In this document: positions 28,002 through 37,691 of the stretch, piece after piece | Layout of the letters: every line of letters begins with the position of its first letter | How positions within the stretch are numbered: position 1 is the stretch's first letter | The notes under the pieces: model-generated | The model's database searches: none | The model's input: only the letters and a program-made list of their open reading frames with translations | Told to the model about the DNA's origin: nothing | Made by a program: the position numbers and the translations under genes | Assembly (NCBI RefSeq): GCF_016925615.1 | Contig: NZ_CP070499.1 | Span: 4,712,001 to 4,776,000 of the forward strand | DNA from: Natronosporangium hydrolyticum | GTDB lineage: Bacteria > Actinomycetota > Actinomycetes > Mycobacteriales > Micromonosporaceae | Reading direction: 5' to 3' | Length of the DNA: 64,000 bases

Positions 28002-28029
28002 CCGCCCCGGGCACTGCCGGCCAGACCTG

Positions 28030-29013
28030 CTACCCAGTCGCCGGCGAAACCGTGTAGCGGGCGGCGATCGCGGCGGCCCGGTCCCGCAGCTCGGAGCGCA
28101 ACCATTGTGGGGTCAGGGCCTCCGCGCCCGTGGCGAGCTGCCACAGCGCCCATCGCGCGTGTCGGGCGTCCTGGAAGGTCACTTCCAGCCGCAGCCAGCC
28201 ATCTGGGTCGGTCGCCTCGGCGGCGACGGTTAGCGCGGTGGCGACCAGCTCCGCTCGCCGTGCCGGATCCAGCCGCACCAGCACAGCGACCTGGTCACCG
28301 CCGGCCCGAAACCGGGTGCTGCGTTCTCGCCATATCTGATCAAGTTCGACCCGGTCCGGCCGCTGGGCGGGTTCGGAGAGCGCCGTTGCGGAGAAGATTC
28401 GCGACAACCGGTAGGTACGGTCCGCGCCGGCTCTCGTGGCCAACAGGTAGCCGTGGCCGCGTACGGTGACCAGGCCCACCGGGTCCACCGTACGCCACTG
28501 TGGAGTTTTGCCGGCGGCCGCGTAGTGGATGCGTAGCTTGTGCCCGGCGAGCACTGCCCGACGGACCTCGACCATGGCGGTGTCGGGCACCTCCTCCGGG
28601 TCCAGCCGGCGGGAGAGGAGGTCGGTCTCCGGGTCGATGAGCAATCGTTCGGCGGCGCCGGCCGCGGCGGTTCGATACGTTTCGGGCAGCGCGTCGACCA
28701 CCTTGAGCATGGCCGAAGCGAGCGCCGAGCCCAGACCGAACGCCTGCGCGCCGCGGCGCGCCCCGGCGACCAGCAGCGCGAGCGCCTCCTCCTCGGTCAG
28801 GCCGGTGAGGTCGGTCCGAAAGTCGGGCAACAGCGCGAATCCGCCACGCCGGCCGCGTTCGGCATAGACCGGGACGCCGGCGGCGGAGAGCGCCTCGATG
28901 TCCCGCGACACGGTGCGGGTGGAGACCTCCAGCTCCCGGGCGAGCGCCGTCGCGGTCAGCCGACCGCGCTGGCGCAGCAGCAACACTATCGACACCAACC
29001 GATCGGCTCGCAC
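28030..29013 (-). CDS. WYL-domain transcriptional regulator
   Basis: 327 residues. The N-terminal HTH (VSIVLLLRQRGRLTATALAR, ELEVSTRTVSRDIEAL) is of the DeoR/HTH_11 type. The middle WYL domain (GHKLRIHYAAAG, then TVDPVGLVTVRGHGYLLATR) usually senses a ligand or nucleic acid, and a WCX-like C-terminal part follows. GTG 29013 starts the conserved HTH; the open frame continues further upstream but the extra part looks random. Divergent from ridA with two palindromes between them. Confidence 0.88.
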   Translation of the reverse strand: MRADRLVSIVLLLRQRGRLTATALARELEVSTRTVSRDIEALSAAGVPVYAERGRRGGFALLPDFRTDLTGLTEEEALALLVAGARRGAQAFGLGSALASAMLKVVDALPETYRTAAAGAAERLLIDPETDLLSRRLDPEEVPDTAMVEVRRAVLAGHKLRIHYAAAGKTPQWRTVDPVGLVTVRGHGYLLATRAGADRTYRLSRIFSATALSEPAQRPDRVELDQIWRERSTRFRAGGDQVAVLVRLDPARRAELVATALTVAAEATDPDGWLRLEVTFQDARHARWALWQLATGAEALTPQWLRSELRDRAAAIAARYTVSPATG

Positions 29014-29021
29014 CGCGAAAT

Positions 29022-29052
29022 TGTATCGGGATACACGACAGGAGGTGTCGTG
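29022..29052. promoter_or_regulatory. Two abutting palindromes between WYL and ridA-like genes
   Basis: TGTATC-GG-GATACA (29022-29035) is perfect, and it abuts CACGACA-GGAGG-TGTCGTG (29034-29052), also perfect. They lie immediately before the WYL regulator start and 23 bp before the ridA-like start. They are good candidates for an autoregulatory operator serving both genes. Confidence 0.65.
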
Positions 29053-29074
29053 ATTTGTTGGCAGGCTTACCGCC

Positions 29075-29545
29075 ATGACGACAAAGATGGCAGCCACCGA
29101 GCCGGTAGACGGACGTAATGGCAACGAATCGAAGGAAGCTGACCTGACGGTGGCGCGGACGGCGGTCAACCCGTGGCCGTGGTCGAAGGAGCTGGGTTAC
29201 CACCAGGGCGAGCTCGTCGCCGGGCACACCCGCACCCTCTACTGCGCCGGGCAGACCGCCATGAGCGGCGACGGCGAGCCACAGCACGCCGGTGACCTGG
29301 CGGCGCAGTTGGCGCTGACCCTCGACAACCTGGAGGCGGTGCTCGACGAAGCCGGGATGTCCCTCGCCAACCTCGTCCGGCTCAACGTCTACACCACCGA
29401 CGTCGACCTGCTCTTCCAGCACTACGGCGTGCTGGCGGGGCGGTTGGGCGCCGCCGGGGTGGCACCCGCCACCACGATGCTCGGGGTGAACCGGTTGGCG
29501 ATCCCCACCCTGCTGGTCGAGGTGGAGGGCACCGCGGTCGCCTGA
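29075..29545 (+). CDS. RidA/YjgF-family protein
   Basis: 156 residues. YHQGELVAGHTRTLYCAGQT, LDEAGMSLANLVRLNVYTTD and TTMLGVNRLAIPTLLVEVEG are family blocks. RidA-type proteins speed hydrolysis of reactive enamine/imine intermediates, and many relatives have other small-molecule roles. The invariant Arg of true RidA (usually in RxxxxV near the C-terminus) aligns with NRLAIPTLLVEVE. The first 30 residues are poorly conserved and ATG 29075 lacks a clear ribosome site, so the true start may be downstream. Confidence 0.8.
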   Translation: MTTKMAATEPVDGRNGNESKEADLTVARTAVNPWPWSKELGYHQGELVAGHTRTLYCAGQTAMSGDGEPQHAGDLAAQLALTLDNLEAVLDEAGMSLANLVRLNVYTTDVDLLFQHYGVLAGRLGAAGVAPATTMLGVNRLAIPTLLVEVEGTAVA

Positions 29546-29666
29546 CGCCGCCTCGCGGCCGCACCCACCTGCGGCAGGCCCGGCCGGGGCAGGGTCGAGC
29601 AGCTGCGCCCGTGTGACGCAGGCTGGCGCCCTTCCCGGCCGGCGCCGCGCCCACTACGGTGACCAG

Positions 29667-30398
29667 ATGTCCGATCTCGTGTACCCACCGGTCATCGCGC
29701 TGGCTCGAACCATGTTCCGGCTCCTGGACCTACGCATCACCATCGAGGGCGCGGAGCACATCCCGGCCACCGGCGGGGCCGTGCTGGCCAGCAACCACGT
29801 CAGCTACCTTGACTTCATCTTCTGCGGGTTGGCGGCTCGGCCGTCCCGGCGGCTGGTGCGCTTCATGGCCAAGCAGGAGATCTTCGCGCACCGGATCGGC
29901 GGGCCGCTGATGCGCGGGATGCATCACATTCCGGTCGACCGGGAGGCGGGGCTCAGCTCCTACCGGGCGGCGTTGGCGGCGCTCACCGCCGGGGAGGTGG
30001 TGGGTGTGTTCCCGGAGGCCACGATCAGCCAGTCGTTCACGGTAAAGGAGCACAAGAGCGGCGCCAGCCGGATGGCAGCGTCGGCCGGGGTGCCGCTGGT
30101 GCCGATGGCGGTGTGGGGCACGCAGCGGCTGTGGACCAAGGGGCGGCCACGGACCCTCACCCGCCGGCATACGCCGATCTCGATCGTGGTCGGTGAACCG
30201 CTGCGCCCGGCTCGACGGGACAACCAGACCGAGGTCGGCGCGGAGTTGCATAACCGGATGTCGGCGCTGCTGGACCGGGCCCAACGCGACTACCCGGACT
30301 CACCGGCCGGCCCCGACGACCGCTGGTGGCTGCCCGCGCATCTAGGCGGGACTGCGCCTGCCCCATCGGAGCTGGCCGGTGAGGAAGAAGGGGCTTGA
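29667..30398 (+). CDS. PlsC-like lysophospholipid acyltransferase
   Basis: 243 residues. The HX4D catalytic motif is in NHVSYLD and the second motif is FPEATISQS, both typical of 1-acyl-glycerol-3-phosphate acyltransferases acting at the inner face of the membrane. An N-terminal hydrophobic stretch (YPPVIALARTMFRLLDL) may associate with the bilayer. ATG 29667. It precedes the acyl-ACP desaturase by 69 bp, in the same orientation, a plausible membrane-lipid pair, although the desaturase has its own operator-like region. Confidence 0.87.
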   Translation: MSDLVYPPVIALARTMFRLLDLRITIEGAEHIPATGGAVLASNHVSYLDFIFCGLAARPSRRLVRFMAKQEIFAHRIGGPLMRGMHHIPVDREAGLSSYRAALAALTAGEVVGVFPEATISQSFTVKEHKSGASRMAASAGVPLVPMAVWGTQRLWTKGRPRTLTRRHTPISIVVGEPLRPARRDNQTEVGAELHNRMSALLDRAQRDYPDSPAGPDDRWWLPAHLGGTAPAPSELAGEEEGA

Positions 30399-30411
30399 CC
30401 AGGCCGGGAAA

Positions 30412-30439
30412 CTACGGGACCGTAGGTTACGGTACCGTA
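30412..30439. promoter_or_regulatory. Tandem palindromes before the acyl-ACP desaturase
   Basis: CTACGG-GA-CCGTAG (30412-30425) is followed by TACGGTACCGTA (30428-30439), two perfect palindromes sharing the TACGG/CCGTA half-site, 29 bp before the gene. The pattern fits a TetR-type lipid regulator binding as two dimers. Confidence 0.65.
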
Positions 30440-30467
30440 GCTAGAAACCGGCGCGGAAGGAAACCAT

Positions 30468-31427
30468 GTGACGATGACTGAACCCACCGACACCATCGCG
30501 TTGCTGCACGAGCTTGAGCCGGTCGTGGAGACCAACCTCAACCGGCACCTGTCGACAGCCAAAGAGTGGTTCCCTCACGAGTACGTGCCGTGGAGCCAGG
30601 GGACCGACTTCGATGGCGTACTCGGTGGGCAGGCGTGGGATCCGAGCCAGTCCACGCTGCCAGAGGTCGCCCGTACCTCGTTGATCGTCAACCTGCTGAC
30701 CGAGGACAACCTGCCCAGCTACCACCATGAGATCGCCACCATCTTCGGTCGCGACGGGGCGTGGGGCACCTGGGTGCACCGGTGGACCGCCGAGGAGGGC
30801 AGGCACGGGATCGCCATCCGCGACTACCTGCACGCCACCCGGGCGGTGGACCCGGTCGCGCTGGAGCAGGCCCGGATGGCGCACATGGCGGAGGGTTTCG
30901 CCAACGACAACGGCGGCGTCATCGAATCGGTGGCGTACGTGTCCTTCCAGGAGCTGGCGACCCGAGTGGCGCACCGCAACACCGGTCGGATCAGCGGCGA
31001 CCCGATCTGTGACCAGATGCTGGCGAAGATCGCCGCCGACGAGAACCTGCACATGCTGTTCTACCGCAATCTGCTGGGCGCGGCGTTCGACCTGGCCCCC
31101 AACGCCGCGATGCAGGCGGTCAACCAGGTGGTGGCCGGGTTCCAGATGCCCGGCCACACGATCGAGAACTTCGGCCGCAAATCGGCCCAGATCGCCATGG
31201 CCGGGATCTACGACCTGCGCCTACACCATGACGAGGTGGTCACGCCGATCCTGCGGCAACTGAGAATCTTCGAACGCGACGGGCTGTCCGCGGCCGGGGA
31301 GAAGGCCCGGGAAGAGCTGGCGGACTTCGTCGCCCAACTCGACCAGACCGCTGACCGGTTCGTGGAACGCCGGGAGACCACCCGTGCCCGCAACGCCGCC
31401 CGCGGCACCGCCACGCCGGCCCTCTGA
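30468..31427 (+). CDS. Soluble acyl-ACP desaturase
   Basis: 319 residues of the actinobacterial DesA1/DesA2-like family. Di-iron ligands are in TAEEGRHG (ExxH) and ADENLHMLFY (ExxH), with further Glu in helices DNLPSYHHE and SFQELATR. It introduces a double bond into an acyl chain bound to ACP, using O2 and ferredoxin. GGAAGG lies 7 bases before GTG 30468; ATG 30474 is also in frame. Regulated probably through the palindromes just upstream. Confidence 0.88.
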   Translation: MTMTEPTDTIALLHELEPVVETNLNRHLSTAKEWFPHEYVPWSQGTDFDGVLGGQAWDPSQSTLPEVARTSLIVNLLTEDNLPSYHHEIATIFGRDGAWGTWVHRWTAEEGRHGIAIRDYLHATRAVDPVALEQARMAHMAEGFANDNGGVIESVAYVSFQELATRVAHRNTGRISGDPICDQMLAKIAADENLHMLFYRNLLGAAFDLAPNAAMQAVNQVVAGFQMPGHTIENFGRKSAQIAMAGIYDLRLHHDEVVTPILRQLRIFERDGLSAAGEKAREELADFVAQLDQTADRFVERRETTRARNAARGTATPAL

Positions 31428-31464
31428 CCGACCGCACCTCGTCGACCCCGGCGGCGGGCGCCTT

Positions 31465-31875
31465 TCAATCGTCGAGATTGGCGCCGAGTTCGCAGAGCTT
31501 GGCTTCCGTCCCTAGCGCGTCAAGCTGGGCTCTGAGGTCGGCGACGCGCTGCTCGGCCTGGCTGATGAGCTGGTCGGCGAGGCGACCCCAGTCGTCGTAC
31601 CCAGGATCGGGCGGGAGGTCGGCGAACAGGTCGGCGATCTCCCGCACGGTCAGTCCGACGCGCTTCGCGAGCTTGGCGACCTGGATGCGGCAGGCCGCAG
31701 ACTCATCGAACCGGCGCTGGTTGCCGTTGGTGCGCACCGCGTTGACTACGCCGTGCTTCTCGTAGAACCGCACCGCAGACGGCGCGACACCGCTCTCGGT
31801 AGCGACCTCGCCGACCGTGAACCCCTCGACGGTGGTCACGGCCCCGTACGCCGGTGGTGATGTGGTAAGCGCCAT
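31465..31875 (-). CDS. MerR-family regulator
   Basis: 136 residues. The N-terminal MerR HTH (FTVGEVATESGVAPSAVRFY, EKHGVV) is clear and is followed by a coiled-coil dimerisation helix. There is a single Cys in KLCELG near the C-terminus, so the Fe-S cluster of SoxR cannot form. ATG 31875 lacks a strong ribosome site; a GTG twelve codons later (31839) is possible. Divergent from the drrA-like gene, so it probably controls that exporter. Confidence 0.82.
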   Translation of the reverse strand: MALTTSPPAYGAVTTVEGFTVGEVATESGVAPSAVRFYEKHGVVNAVRTNGNQRRFDESAACRIQVAKLAKRVGLTVREIADLFADLPPDPGYDDWGRLADQLISQAEQRVADLRAQLDALGTEAKLCELGANLDD

Positions 31876-31902
31876 AGATCGTTACGCTACGCCAGCGCCG
31901 CC

Positions 31903-31925
31903 TTGACTTCAACATAGGTTCAACC
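31903..31925 (+). promoter_or_regulatory. Candidate MerR-type promoter for the drrAB-like operon
   Basis: TTGACT (31903-31908) overlaps the first of two TTCAAC direct repeats 11 bp apart (31908-31913, 31919-31924). It lies in the 96-bp divergent region. The placement suits a MerR activator, but no clear -10 box is visible. Confidence 0.4.
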
Positions 31926-31971
31926 TTCAGCGTGGGGGCATGCCCCGCATGGACCCGCGCGAAAGGAACCT

Positions 31972-33012
31972 ATGACAACGCGATCCGACACCCCGGCCGT
32001 ACAGACCCGCGGACTGGTCAAGAGATTCGGTGAGACGACCGCCGTCGACGGCGTCGACCTCACCATCTCCCGCGGCGGGATCTACGGGGTCCTCGGCCCC
32101 AACGGCGCCGGAAAGACCACCGCGATCCGGATGTTGGCCACCCTGCTGCGGCCCGACGGCGGCGAGGCCAGCGTCCTGGGTCACGACGTCTACACCGAGT
32201 CCAAGACCATCCGCGACAAGATCGCGCTGACCGGCCAGTTCGCCTCGCTGGATGAGGACCTGACCGGCATCGAGAACCTCATCCTGCTGGGGCGCCTGCT
32301 CGGCCACCGCCCCAAAGCGGCCCGCTCGCGAGGGCTGGAGCTGCTGGATGCCTTCGGACTGACCGACGCCGCGAGCCGCCAGGTGAAGAAGTACTCCGGG
32401 GGCATGCGCCGCCGCCTCGACATCGCCGGCTCGCTGATCGTGACCCCCGAACTGATGTTTCTGGACGAGCCGACCACCGGCATCGACCCGCGCAGCCGGA
32501 ACCAGGTCTGGGACATCATCCGCACGCTGGTCGACGGCGGCACCACGATCCTGCTGACCACCCAGTACCTCGAAGAGGCCGACCAGTTGGCCAATCGGAT
32601 CGCCGTCATCGACCACGGCAAGGTCATCGCCGAGGGCACTCCTGGTCAGCTGAAGGCCCAGGTCGGCTCCGGCGCCCTACGGGTACGAGTGGGCGACCCA
32701 ACCCGCCGCGAGGAGGCCGCCGAGCTCCTGGGCCGAGCCTGCGGCGTCGAGGTCACCCGGGAGACCGACCTAGCCGCCGTCACCATCCAGCTGGATCACA
32801 GCGACCGGGCCGCGGAGGCGCTGCGCGCGCTGCAGGACGCCGCCATCGACGTGGCGGCATTCGGCTACGGGCAGCCAAGCCTGGACGAGGTCTTCCTCAC
32901 CCTCACCGGATCCCCCACCGCTCCCGACCGGGACCAGGCCGAACCCGACCACCCAGGCCAGGTACGGCCGGCTGCTATCCCCGAAACCGCGACAAAGGCA
33001 GGTGCCCGATGA
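31972..33012 (+). CDS. DrrA-like ABC transporter ATP-binding protein
   Basis: 346 residues. Walker [10 protein letters not shown], signature [13 protein letters not shown], Walker [13 protein letters not shown] and H-loop [11 protein letters not shown] are intact. The C-terminal extension (about residues 230-310) is of the daunorubicin-resistance type. It powers drug or lipid export with the permease encoded next, whose start overlaps the end of this gene by 4 bp (ATGA). Divergent from a MerR regulator. Confidence 0.92.
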   Translation: MTTRSDTPAVQTRGLVKRFGETTAVDGVDLTISRGGIYGVLGPNGAGKTTAIRMLATLLRPDGGEASVLGHDVYTESKTIRDKIALTGQFASLDEDLTGIENLILLGRLLGHRPKAARSRGLELLDAFGLTDAASRQVKKYSGGMRRRLDIAGSLIVTPELMFLDEPTTGIDPRSRNQVWDIIRTLVDGGTTILLTTQYLEEADQLANRIAVIDHGKVIAEGTPGQLKAQVGSGALRVRVGDPTRREEAAELLGRACGVEVTRETDLAAVTIQLDHSDRAAEALRALQDAAIDVAAFGYGQPSLDEVFLTLTGSPTAPDRDQAEPDHPGQVRPAAIPETATKAGAR

Positions 33013-33884
33013 CCACAACGTACGCGCGACCGGCCGAGTCGCCACCCACCCGGCTGCCCCGCGAAGGCCTCGCCGAGTCCGAGCGGATCCGGCACGTGCT
33101 GGTCGCCCCGCAGGACCGGCCAGAGCGAGCCACCGCGTTCTCCGCGTCGCTGACCTACGGGTGGCGGGCGCTGCAGAAGATCAAGCACCTGCCGGAGCAG
33201 CTCTTCGATGTGACGATCTTCCCGATCATGATGACGGTGATGTTCACGTTCATCTTCGGTGGAGCGATCGGCGGGTCGGTATCGAACTACGTACAGTTCC
33301 TGATCCCCGGGATCTTCGTCCAGACCCTGATCATGATCACGATGTACACCGGGTTGACGCTGAACAAAGACTTCTCCAAGGGGGTCTTCGACCGGTTCCG
33401 CTCGCTGCCCGTCTGGCGCCCCGCGCAACTGGTCGGCGCCCTGCTCGGAGACCAGGTGCGTTACCTGCTGGCCGGCACCATCATGCTGGGCATCGGCTTC
33501 CTGCTGGGATTCCGGCCCGACGGCGGCCTCATCGGAGTCGCCGCGGCATTCCTGCTGCTGCTGATCTTCAGCTTCAGTCTCTCCTGGGTCTGGACGACCG
33601 TCTCGCTCGCGGTACGCACCGAACAGGCCGCGATGGGGGTCTCGATGTTCGTCTTGATGCCGCTGACCTTCGCCTCGAACATCTTCGTCGACCCACAGAC
33701 CATGCCTAGCTGGCTGCAGGGCGCCGTAGAGGTCAACCCCGTGTCGATCGTCGTCACCGCCGTACGCGAACTGATGAACGGTGTCTACAGTGCTAGCTCG
33801 ATCGGCCTGGTCGGGCTGTGCTGCCTGGTCCTGATCGCCAGCTTCGGCCCGCTCTCGATGTCCATCTACAACCGAAAGAGCTAG
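33009..33884 (+). CDS. DrrB-like ABC-2 permease
   Basis: 291 residues with six predicted membrane helices (first [20 protein letters not shown]) and the ABC-2 family pattern [20 protein letters not shown]. With the preceding ATPase it forms an exporter of the daunorubicin type. The start overlaps the drrA-like stop. A strong hairpin follows 16 bp after the end. The substrate is unknown. Confidence 0.9.
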   Translation: MTTTYARPAESPPTRLPREGLAESERIRHVLVAPQDRPERATAFSASLTYGWRALQKIKHLPEQLFDVTIFPIMMTVMFTFIFGGAIGGSVSNYVQFLIPGIFVQTLIMITMYTGLTLNKDFSKGVFDRFRSLPVWRPAQLVGALLGDQVRYLLAGTIMLGIGFLLGFRPDGGLIGVAAAFLLLLIFSFSLSWVWTTVSLAVRTEQAAMGVSMFVLMPLTFASNIFVDPQTMPSWLQGAVEVNPVSIVVTAVRELMNGVYSASSIGLVGLCCLVLIASFGPLSMSIYNRKS

Positions 33885-33900
33885 CCGGCAACGGCGATGA

Positions 33901-33930
33901 AGCGGCGGTGCCGAGCCCGGCACCGCCGCT
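33901..33930. terminator. Strong GC hairpin between convergent genes
   Basis: AGCGGCGGTGCC, a 6-base loop, then GGCACCGCCGCT: 12 perfect base pairs placed between the convergent drrB-like and GGDEF-EAL genes. There is no T-run, as is common in high-GC actinomycetes. The following 106 bp to 34036 hold no gene. Confidence 0.75.
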
Positions 33931-34036
33931 GTCTATGCCGCCACGCCGCCACGCCGCCGCGCGACCGCCTCCCGCCGCCAGTCGGCTCCCGAACTGGGGA
34001 ACATCGGGCTGGCGGCACGACCCGGCACGGCTGGGG

Positions 34037-36298
34037 CTACTTGGTCCGGGCCAGCTCCCGCGACAGCAATGCGGGGACATCGTCCGGATCGAGCGGCCGG
34101 GCGAAGTGGTAGCCCTGCCCCAGCTCGCATCCCATCACCCGCAGGGCATCAAGCTGAGCCCCGTCCTCGACTCCCTCGGCGACCGCCTGGATGCCCAGGG
34201 TGTGCGCGAGCTCGACGATGGCACGGACCACGGCCCGGCTCGGGCTGCTCCCCGTGAGGCCGGCGACGAAGCTACGGTCGATCTTCAGCTGGTCCACCGG
34301 CAGGCGGCACAGGTAGGCTAAGGACGAGTAGCCGGTGCCGAAGTCGTCCACTGCGAGCTGCACTCCGAGGGCCTTGAGCTGGCTCAGACAGTGCGCCATC
34401 CCGTCCGGGTCAGTCATCAACCCGGTCTCGGTGAGCTCCAGCGTCAGCGCCCCGCCGGTCAGCCCGGTCTCGGTCAACACGTCAGCCACTGTGGCAGGAA
34501 ACTCCGAGTCAGCGATCTCCCGCGCCGAGACGTTGACGTTGAGACTCAAGCCGGGCAGCGCGGTTCGCCACGCGGCGACCTGCTTGGCGCTGGCCCGCAT
34601 CACCCATCGCCCGATCTCCACGATCAGGCCGGTCTCCTCGGCCATCCGGACGAGTTCCGCGGTAGGCACCGGTCCATGTCGGGGATGCGGCCAGCGCAGC
34701 AGCGCCTCGACCGCGACCAGCTCGGCGGAGTCCAGGCTGATCAGTGGTTGAAACTGCAGCGTCAGCTCGGACAGTGCTAGCGCGTACTTCAGATCGGTGT
34801 GCAGCTCCAACCGGCGCAGGATCGCCGCGCGCATCTCCGGCTCGAATACCGCGGTGTGGCCTGGATCCCGTCGCTTCACGTGGTACATGGCAAGATCTGC
34901 GTTGCTGAGCAGCTCTACCGGGTCGGTCCGGCCGCTCTCGCTCGACGCCACGCCGGCGCTCGCGTCGATGAAGACATTGCGCCCCGCGATCCAGAACGGC
35001 TGTCGTACGGCGCCGATAATCTCATTGGCCAGCTGCACCCCGGCCGCCGGATCGCTGTGCTCGAGCATGACGGCGAACTCGTCCCCACCGAGCCGGGCGG
35101 CGGTGTCCTCGCTCCCCACACAGGAACGGATCCGTTCGGCCACCTCGGCCAGCATCTCGTCCCCGGTCGAGTGGCCGAAGCTGTCGTTGACCTCCTTGAA
35201 CCGGTCGAGGTCAATGTAGAGGACAAGCACCTCTTCATTCCGCCGGGCGTTGGCGAGCCCCTGCTTGAGCTTCTCCAGAAACAGCGCCCGGTTCGGCAGG
35301 CCGGTAATCGAGTCGTGGTACGCCTCGCGGATGGCGCGGATCGTCTGGGCATCGGTCAGCGCCAGGTTCACCTGCTGGGCGAAGGCCGTCAGCAACTCCC
35401 GCTGGTCGGCGATGTCGCCGTACCCGGTGGTGAGGGCCACCAGACTGCCGCCCACGGCACCACCCACATGCACCGGGGTGGCCAGCATCATGCCGGAGCT
35501 GCCCTGGCCGCCGACCACCGCCTGGGTCACCACATCACCGGCCCGCATCGCCTGGGCGGCGCTCGCGCGCACTCGGGCGGTGGCACCGGCGGCCTCCACC
35601 TCCTCGTCGCCGCCACCGGTTCCGGGGATGCCGGGGGCGTAGGTCGACGCCACCGTCAGCTGGTCCGTACCCGAGGGACGCAGTACGAGCGCTACCTCGG
35701 CGTTCTCCAGCAACCCGGACGCCCCCTCGGTGACCGCGTCCAGGACCTCCTGCAGTGGCCGGCGTTTCGAGATGGCGCGCTGGATCGACAAGAGCGTCTC
35801 CAACAGCCGCTGCCGGGTGCCCACAGCCTCGAGCAGGCGCAGCCGCTCCTCGGCCTCGCGCTCCCGCTGTTCCCGGAGCGCGCGTTCGGTGCCCAGGGTG
35901 CGCAGCCCGCGCAGAGCGAGGCCGAGCACCTGGCCCATACCGTGCAGCATCAGCCGTTCGTCGGCCTGGAACTGGCGGTCGGTACGGGCGACCAGCAGGG
36001 CGCCGGGAGTCGTCCGGCCGAGGTGTCCCGTGGCGGTGAAGAGGACGCCGAGCGAGGATACCGACAGCGTCGGTGACCCGTGCGCTGCTGTCACGAGGTC
36101 AGCCGGGGCCGATTGCGTGCCGAACCCCCAGCAGCCGCGGACTTCGTCATCCATGACGACCGCACCGACCTCGGCGTCCAACGCCTCTGCCGCCCGCGCG
36201 GCCGCTGTCTCGATCGCGGCGGGCTCGTCCTCGGAGGCGCTCACCGCCGAGAAGTACTCGGTGAGCAGATGCACCGACCAGTTGTCAGTCAACGTTAC
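34037..36298 (-). CDS. GAF-GGDEF-EAL cyclic-di-GMP enzyme
   Basis: 753 residues. The N-terminal ~350 residues look like two GAF-type sensor modules joined by a helical linker (EREAEERLRLLEAV). The GGDEF domain has the intact catalytic ARLGGDEFAVM, and the EAL domain has AVEALLRW and DDFGTGYSS with DQLKIDRSFV, so both synthesis and breakdown of c-di-GMP look possible. I chose GTG 36298, ten bases after the stop of the FIST gene; the open frame extends upstream only as a shadow of it. No membrane segments. Confidence 0.88.
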   Translation of the reverse strand, partial: VTLTDNWSVHLLTEYFSAVSASEDEPAAIETAAARAAEALDAEVGAVVMDDEVRGCWGFGTQSAPADLVTAAHGSPTLSVSSLGVLFTATGHLGRTTPGALLVARTDRQFQADERLMLHGMGQVLGLALRGLRTLGTERALREQREREAEERLRLLEAVGTRQRLLETLLSIQRAISKRRPLQEVLDAVTEGASGLLENAEVALVLRPSGTDQLTVASTYAPGIPGTGGGDEEVEAAGATARVRASAAQAMRAGDVVTQAVVGGQGSSGMMLATPVHVGGAVGGSLVALTTGYGDIADQRELLTAFAQQVNLALTDAQTIRAIREAYHDSITGLPNRALFLEKLKQGLANARRNEEVLVLYIDLDRFKEVNDSFGHSTGDEMLAEVAERIRSCVGSEDTAARLGGDEFAVMLEHSDPAAGVQLANEIIGAVRQPFWIAGRNVFIDASAGVASSESGRTDPVELLSNADLAMYHVKRRDPGHTAVFEPEMRAAILRRLELHTDLKYALALSELTLQFQPLISLDSAELVAVEALLRWPHPRHGPVPTAELVRMAEETGLIVEIGRWVMRASAKQVAAWRTALPGLSLNVNVSAREIADSEFPATVADVLTETGLTGGALTLELTETGLMTDPDGMAHCLSQLKALGVQLAVDDFGTGYSSLAYLCRLPVDQLKIDRSFVAGLTGSSPSRAVVRAIVELAHTLGIQAVAEGVEDGAQLDALRVMGCELGQGYHFARPLDPDDVPALLSRELARTK

Positions 36299-36308
36299 CC
36301 ACCGGTTG

Positions 36309-37493
36309 CTAGGCCAGCGCCAGCGACGCGACGGCGAGGTGGTGGGTGCCCCGGGAACCTTGAGAACGGGCGATCTCGCCGTAAGTGTAGAAGCCACCGA
36401 CCGGAGCGTCCCCGGTGAATTGCCGCATCTGGGCCACCTCTCGCTGGACGCTGTCATGGCCGAGCATCACCTTCCGAATTCCACAGTCGAAGGTCAGGAA
36501 ACCGATCGGTGGCGCACCGCCGAGCATCCGCGACGCCTGTCGGCACGACTCTCCGGCGGAGCTGACCAGGGACTCGGGATCGGTCTCCATGAGCGAGGCG
36601 AGTGCACCCTGTGGCACATTGGCCAGGCAGATCAACGACCGGTCGGAGACATCCGCGGCATGGACCACCCGCATGTCGTCACCATCCCTGCGGGATAGCC
36701 CCAACGGGTGGTAATAGGCGCGATTATGAAATTTGTCGGGGTCGTCGACGATCGAGACGTCCTCCCCGATCAGGCGCAGATAGACGTCGAGGGCCGGCTC
36801 ATTGTCGAGCTGGAAGACCCGGCTCTCTTCGCTACTGGTCACCACCATCGCCTCGTCGGTCCGGCGCCAGCCGTGGGCTACGCCGACGCCCAGCGGAGCG
36901 TCCGATCCGATGGCCACCCCCACCACCGCATCGGACATGATCTCCACCTCGTCGCCGTCGCCGTAGAACTGGTAGGTCGCGGTGAAGGTGAGGTTGTCCG
37001 CGGCGCATCCGCCCACGAGCGGCACCGCGGCCCCCGCGGCGGCATAGGCGCCGCGCACTACCCGGTGAAGCTCGAAGCTGAGCCCGTCGCACAACAGCAG
37101 CAGCACCCGGTACGGCGCATCGAGTGACGCCAACGGGTCCGCCGCTTCCCGGCCCGCCGCGTGACGCCGGCCCGAGACGCCGCGGCGCACCTGCGGGTAC
37201 ACCTGGAGACCGGCGCCCCCCAACGCCGCGACGACGACGCTGCCGTCGGTCACACCGTGCGCGCTGATCTCGCCCATGGCGGAGCAGCCGACGATCGGCA
37301 CCCCTGGGCCGGCTGCTCGGCGAACCGACGCCAGCAAGGTCGGCAGGTCATAGCTGATCGAGCTGAAGACGATCAGCAGCGACGGTGACCTCCCCGCGAG
37401 CGCCGCGGAGGCCGCCGCTTCGCCAGCGGCATCCGGGTCGGCCTGTTCGCTATGGCCGATCCCGAACCAGCGATGAGTGGACGTTCCAGACAT
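36309..37493 (-). CDS. FIST domain sensor protein
   Basis: 394 residues. The N-terminal FIST domain (VGCSAMGEISAHGV) and FIST_C (GFLTFDCGIRKVMLGHD, then GGFYTYGEIA) are clear. FIST proteins are cytosolic small-ligand sensors usually encoded beside signalling enzymes. Here it is just upstream of a GAF-GGDEF-EAL gene on the same strand and probably feeds it. Bases 37494-37691 upstream carry no gene. Confidence 0.85.
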   Translation of the reverse strand: MSGTSTHRWFGIGHSEQADPDAAGEAAASAALAGRSPSLLIVFSSISYDLPTLLASVRRAAGPGVPIVGCSAMGEISAHGVTDGSVVVAALGGAGLQVYPQVRRGVSGRRHAAGREAADPLASLDAPYRVLLLLCDGLSFELHRVVRGAYAAAGAAVPLVGGCAADNLTFTATYQFYGDGDEVEIMSDAVVGVAIGSDAPLGVGVAHGWRRTDEAMVVTSSEESRVFQLDNEPALDVYLRLIGEDVSIVDDPDKFHNRAYYHPLGLSRRDGDDMRVVHAADVSDRSLICLANVPQGALASLMETDPESLVSSAGESCRQASRMLGGAPPIGFLTFDCGIRKVMLGHDSVQREVAQMRQFTGDAPVGGFYTYGEIARSQGSRGTHHLAVASLALA

Positions 37494-37691
37494 ACGTCGC
37501 CAATAATCCGCATAAAGTCTGATAAGTCTTCGTAATCGTACCTCGGATGGTGGCGATCTCGTAAGGGCCAGCTACTTCCCATGAAGAGGGCCGCGCCGCA
37601 GACTCTCAAGGGAGCCCGATGATCATGTAGTCCGGCACCCCGGCCGGACCGGCCCGCGGGCTGGTGAAGACTACGCCGGTGCGGACGCTCT

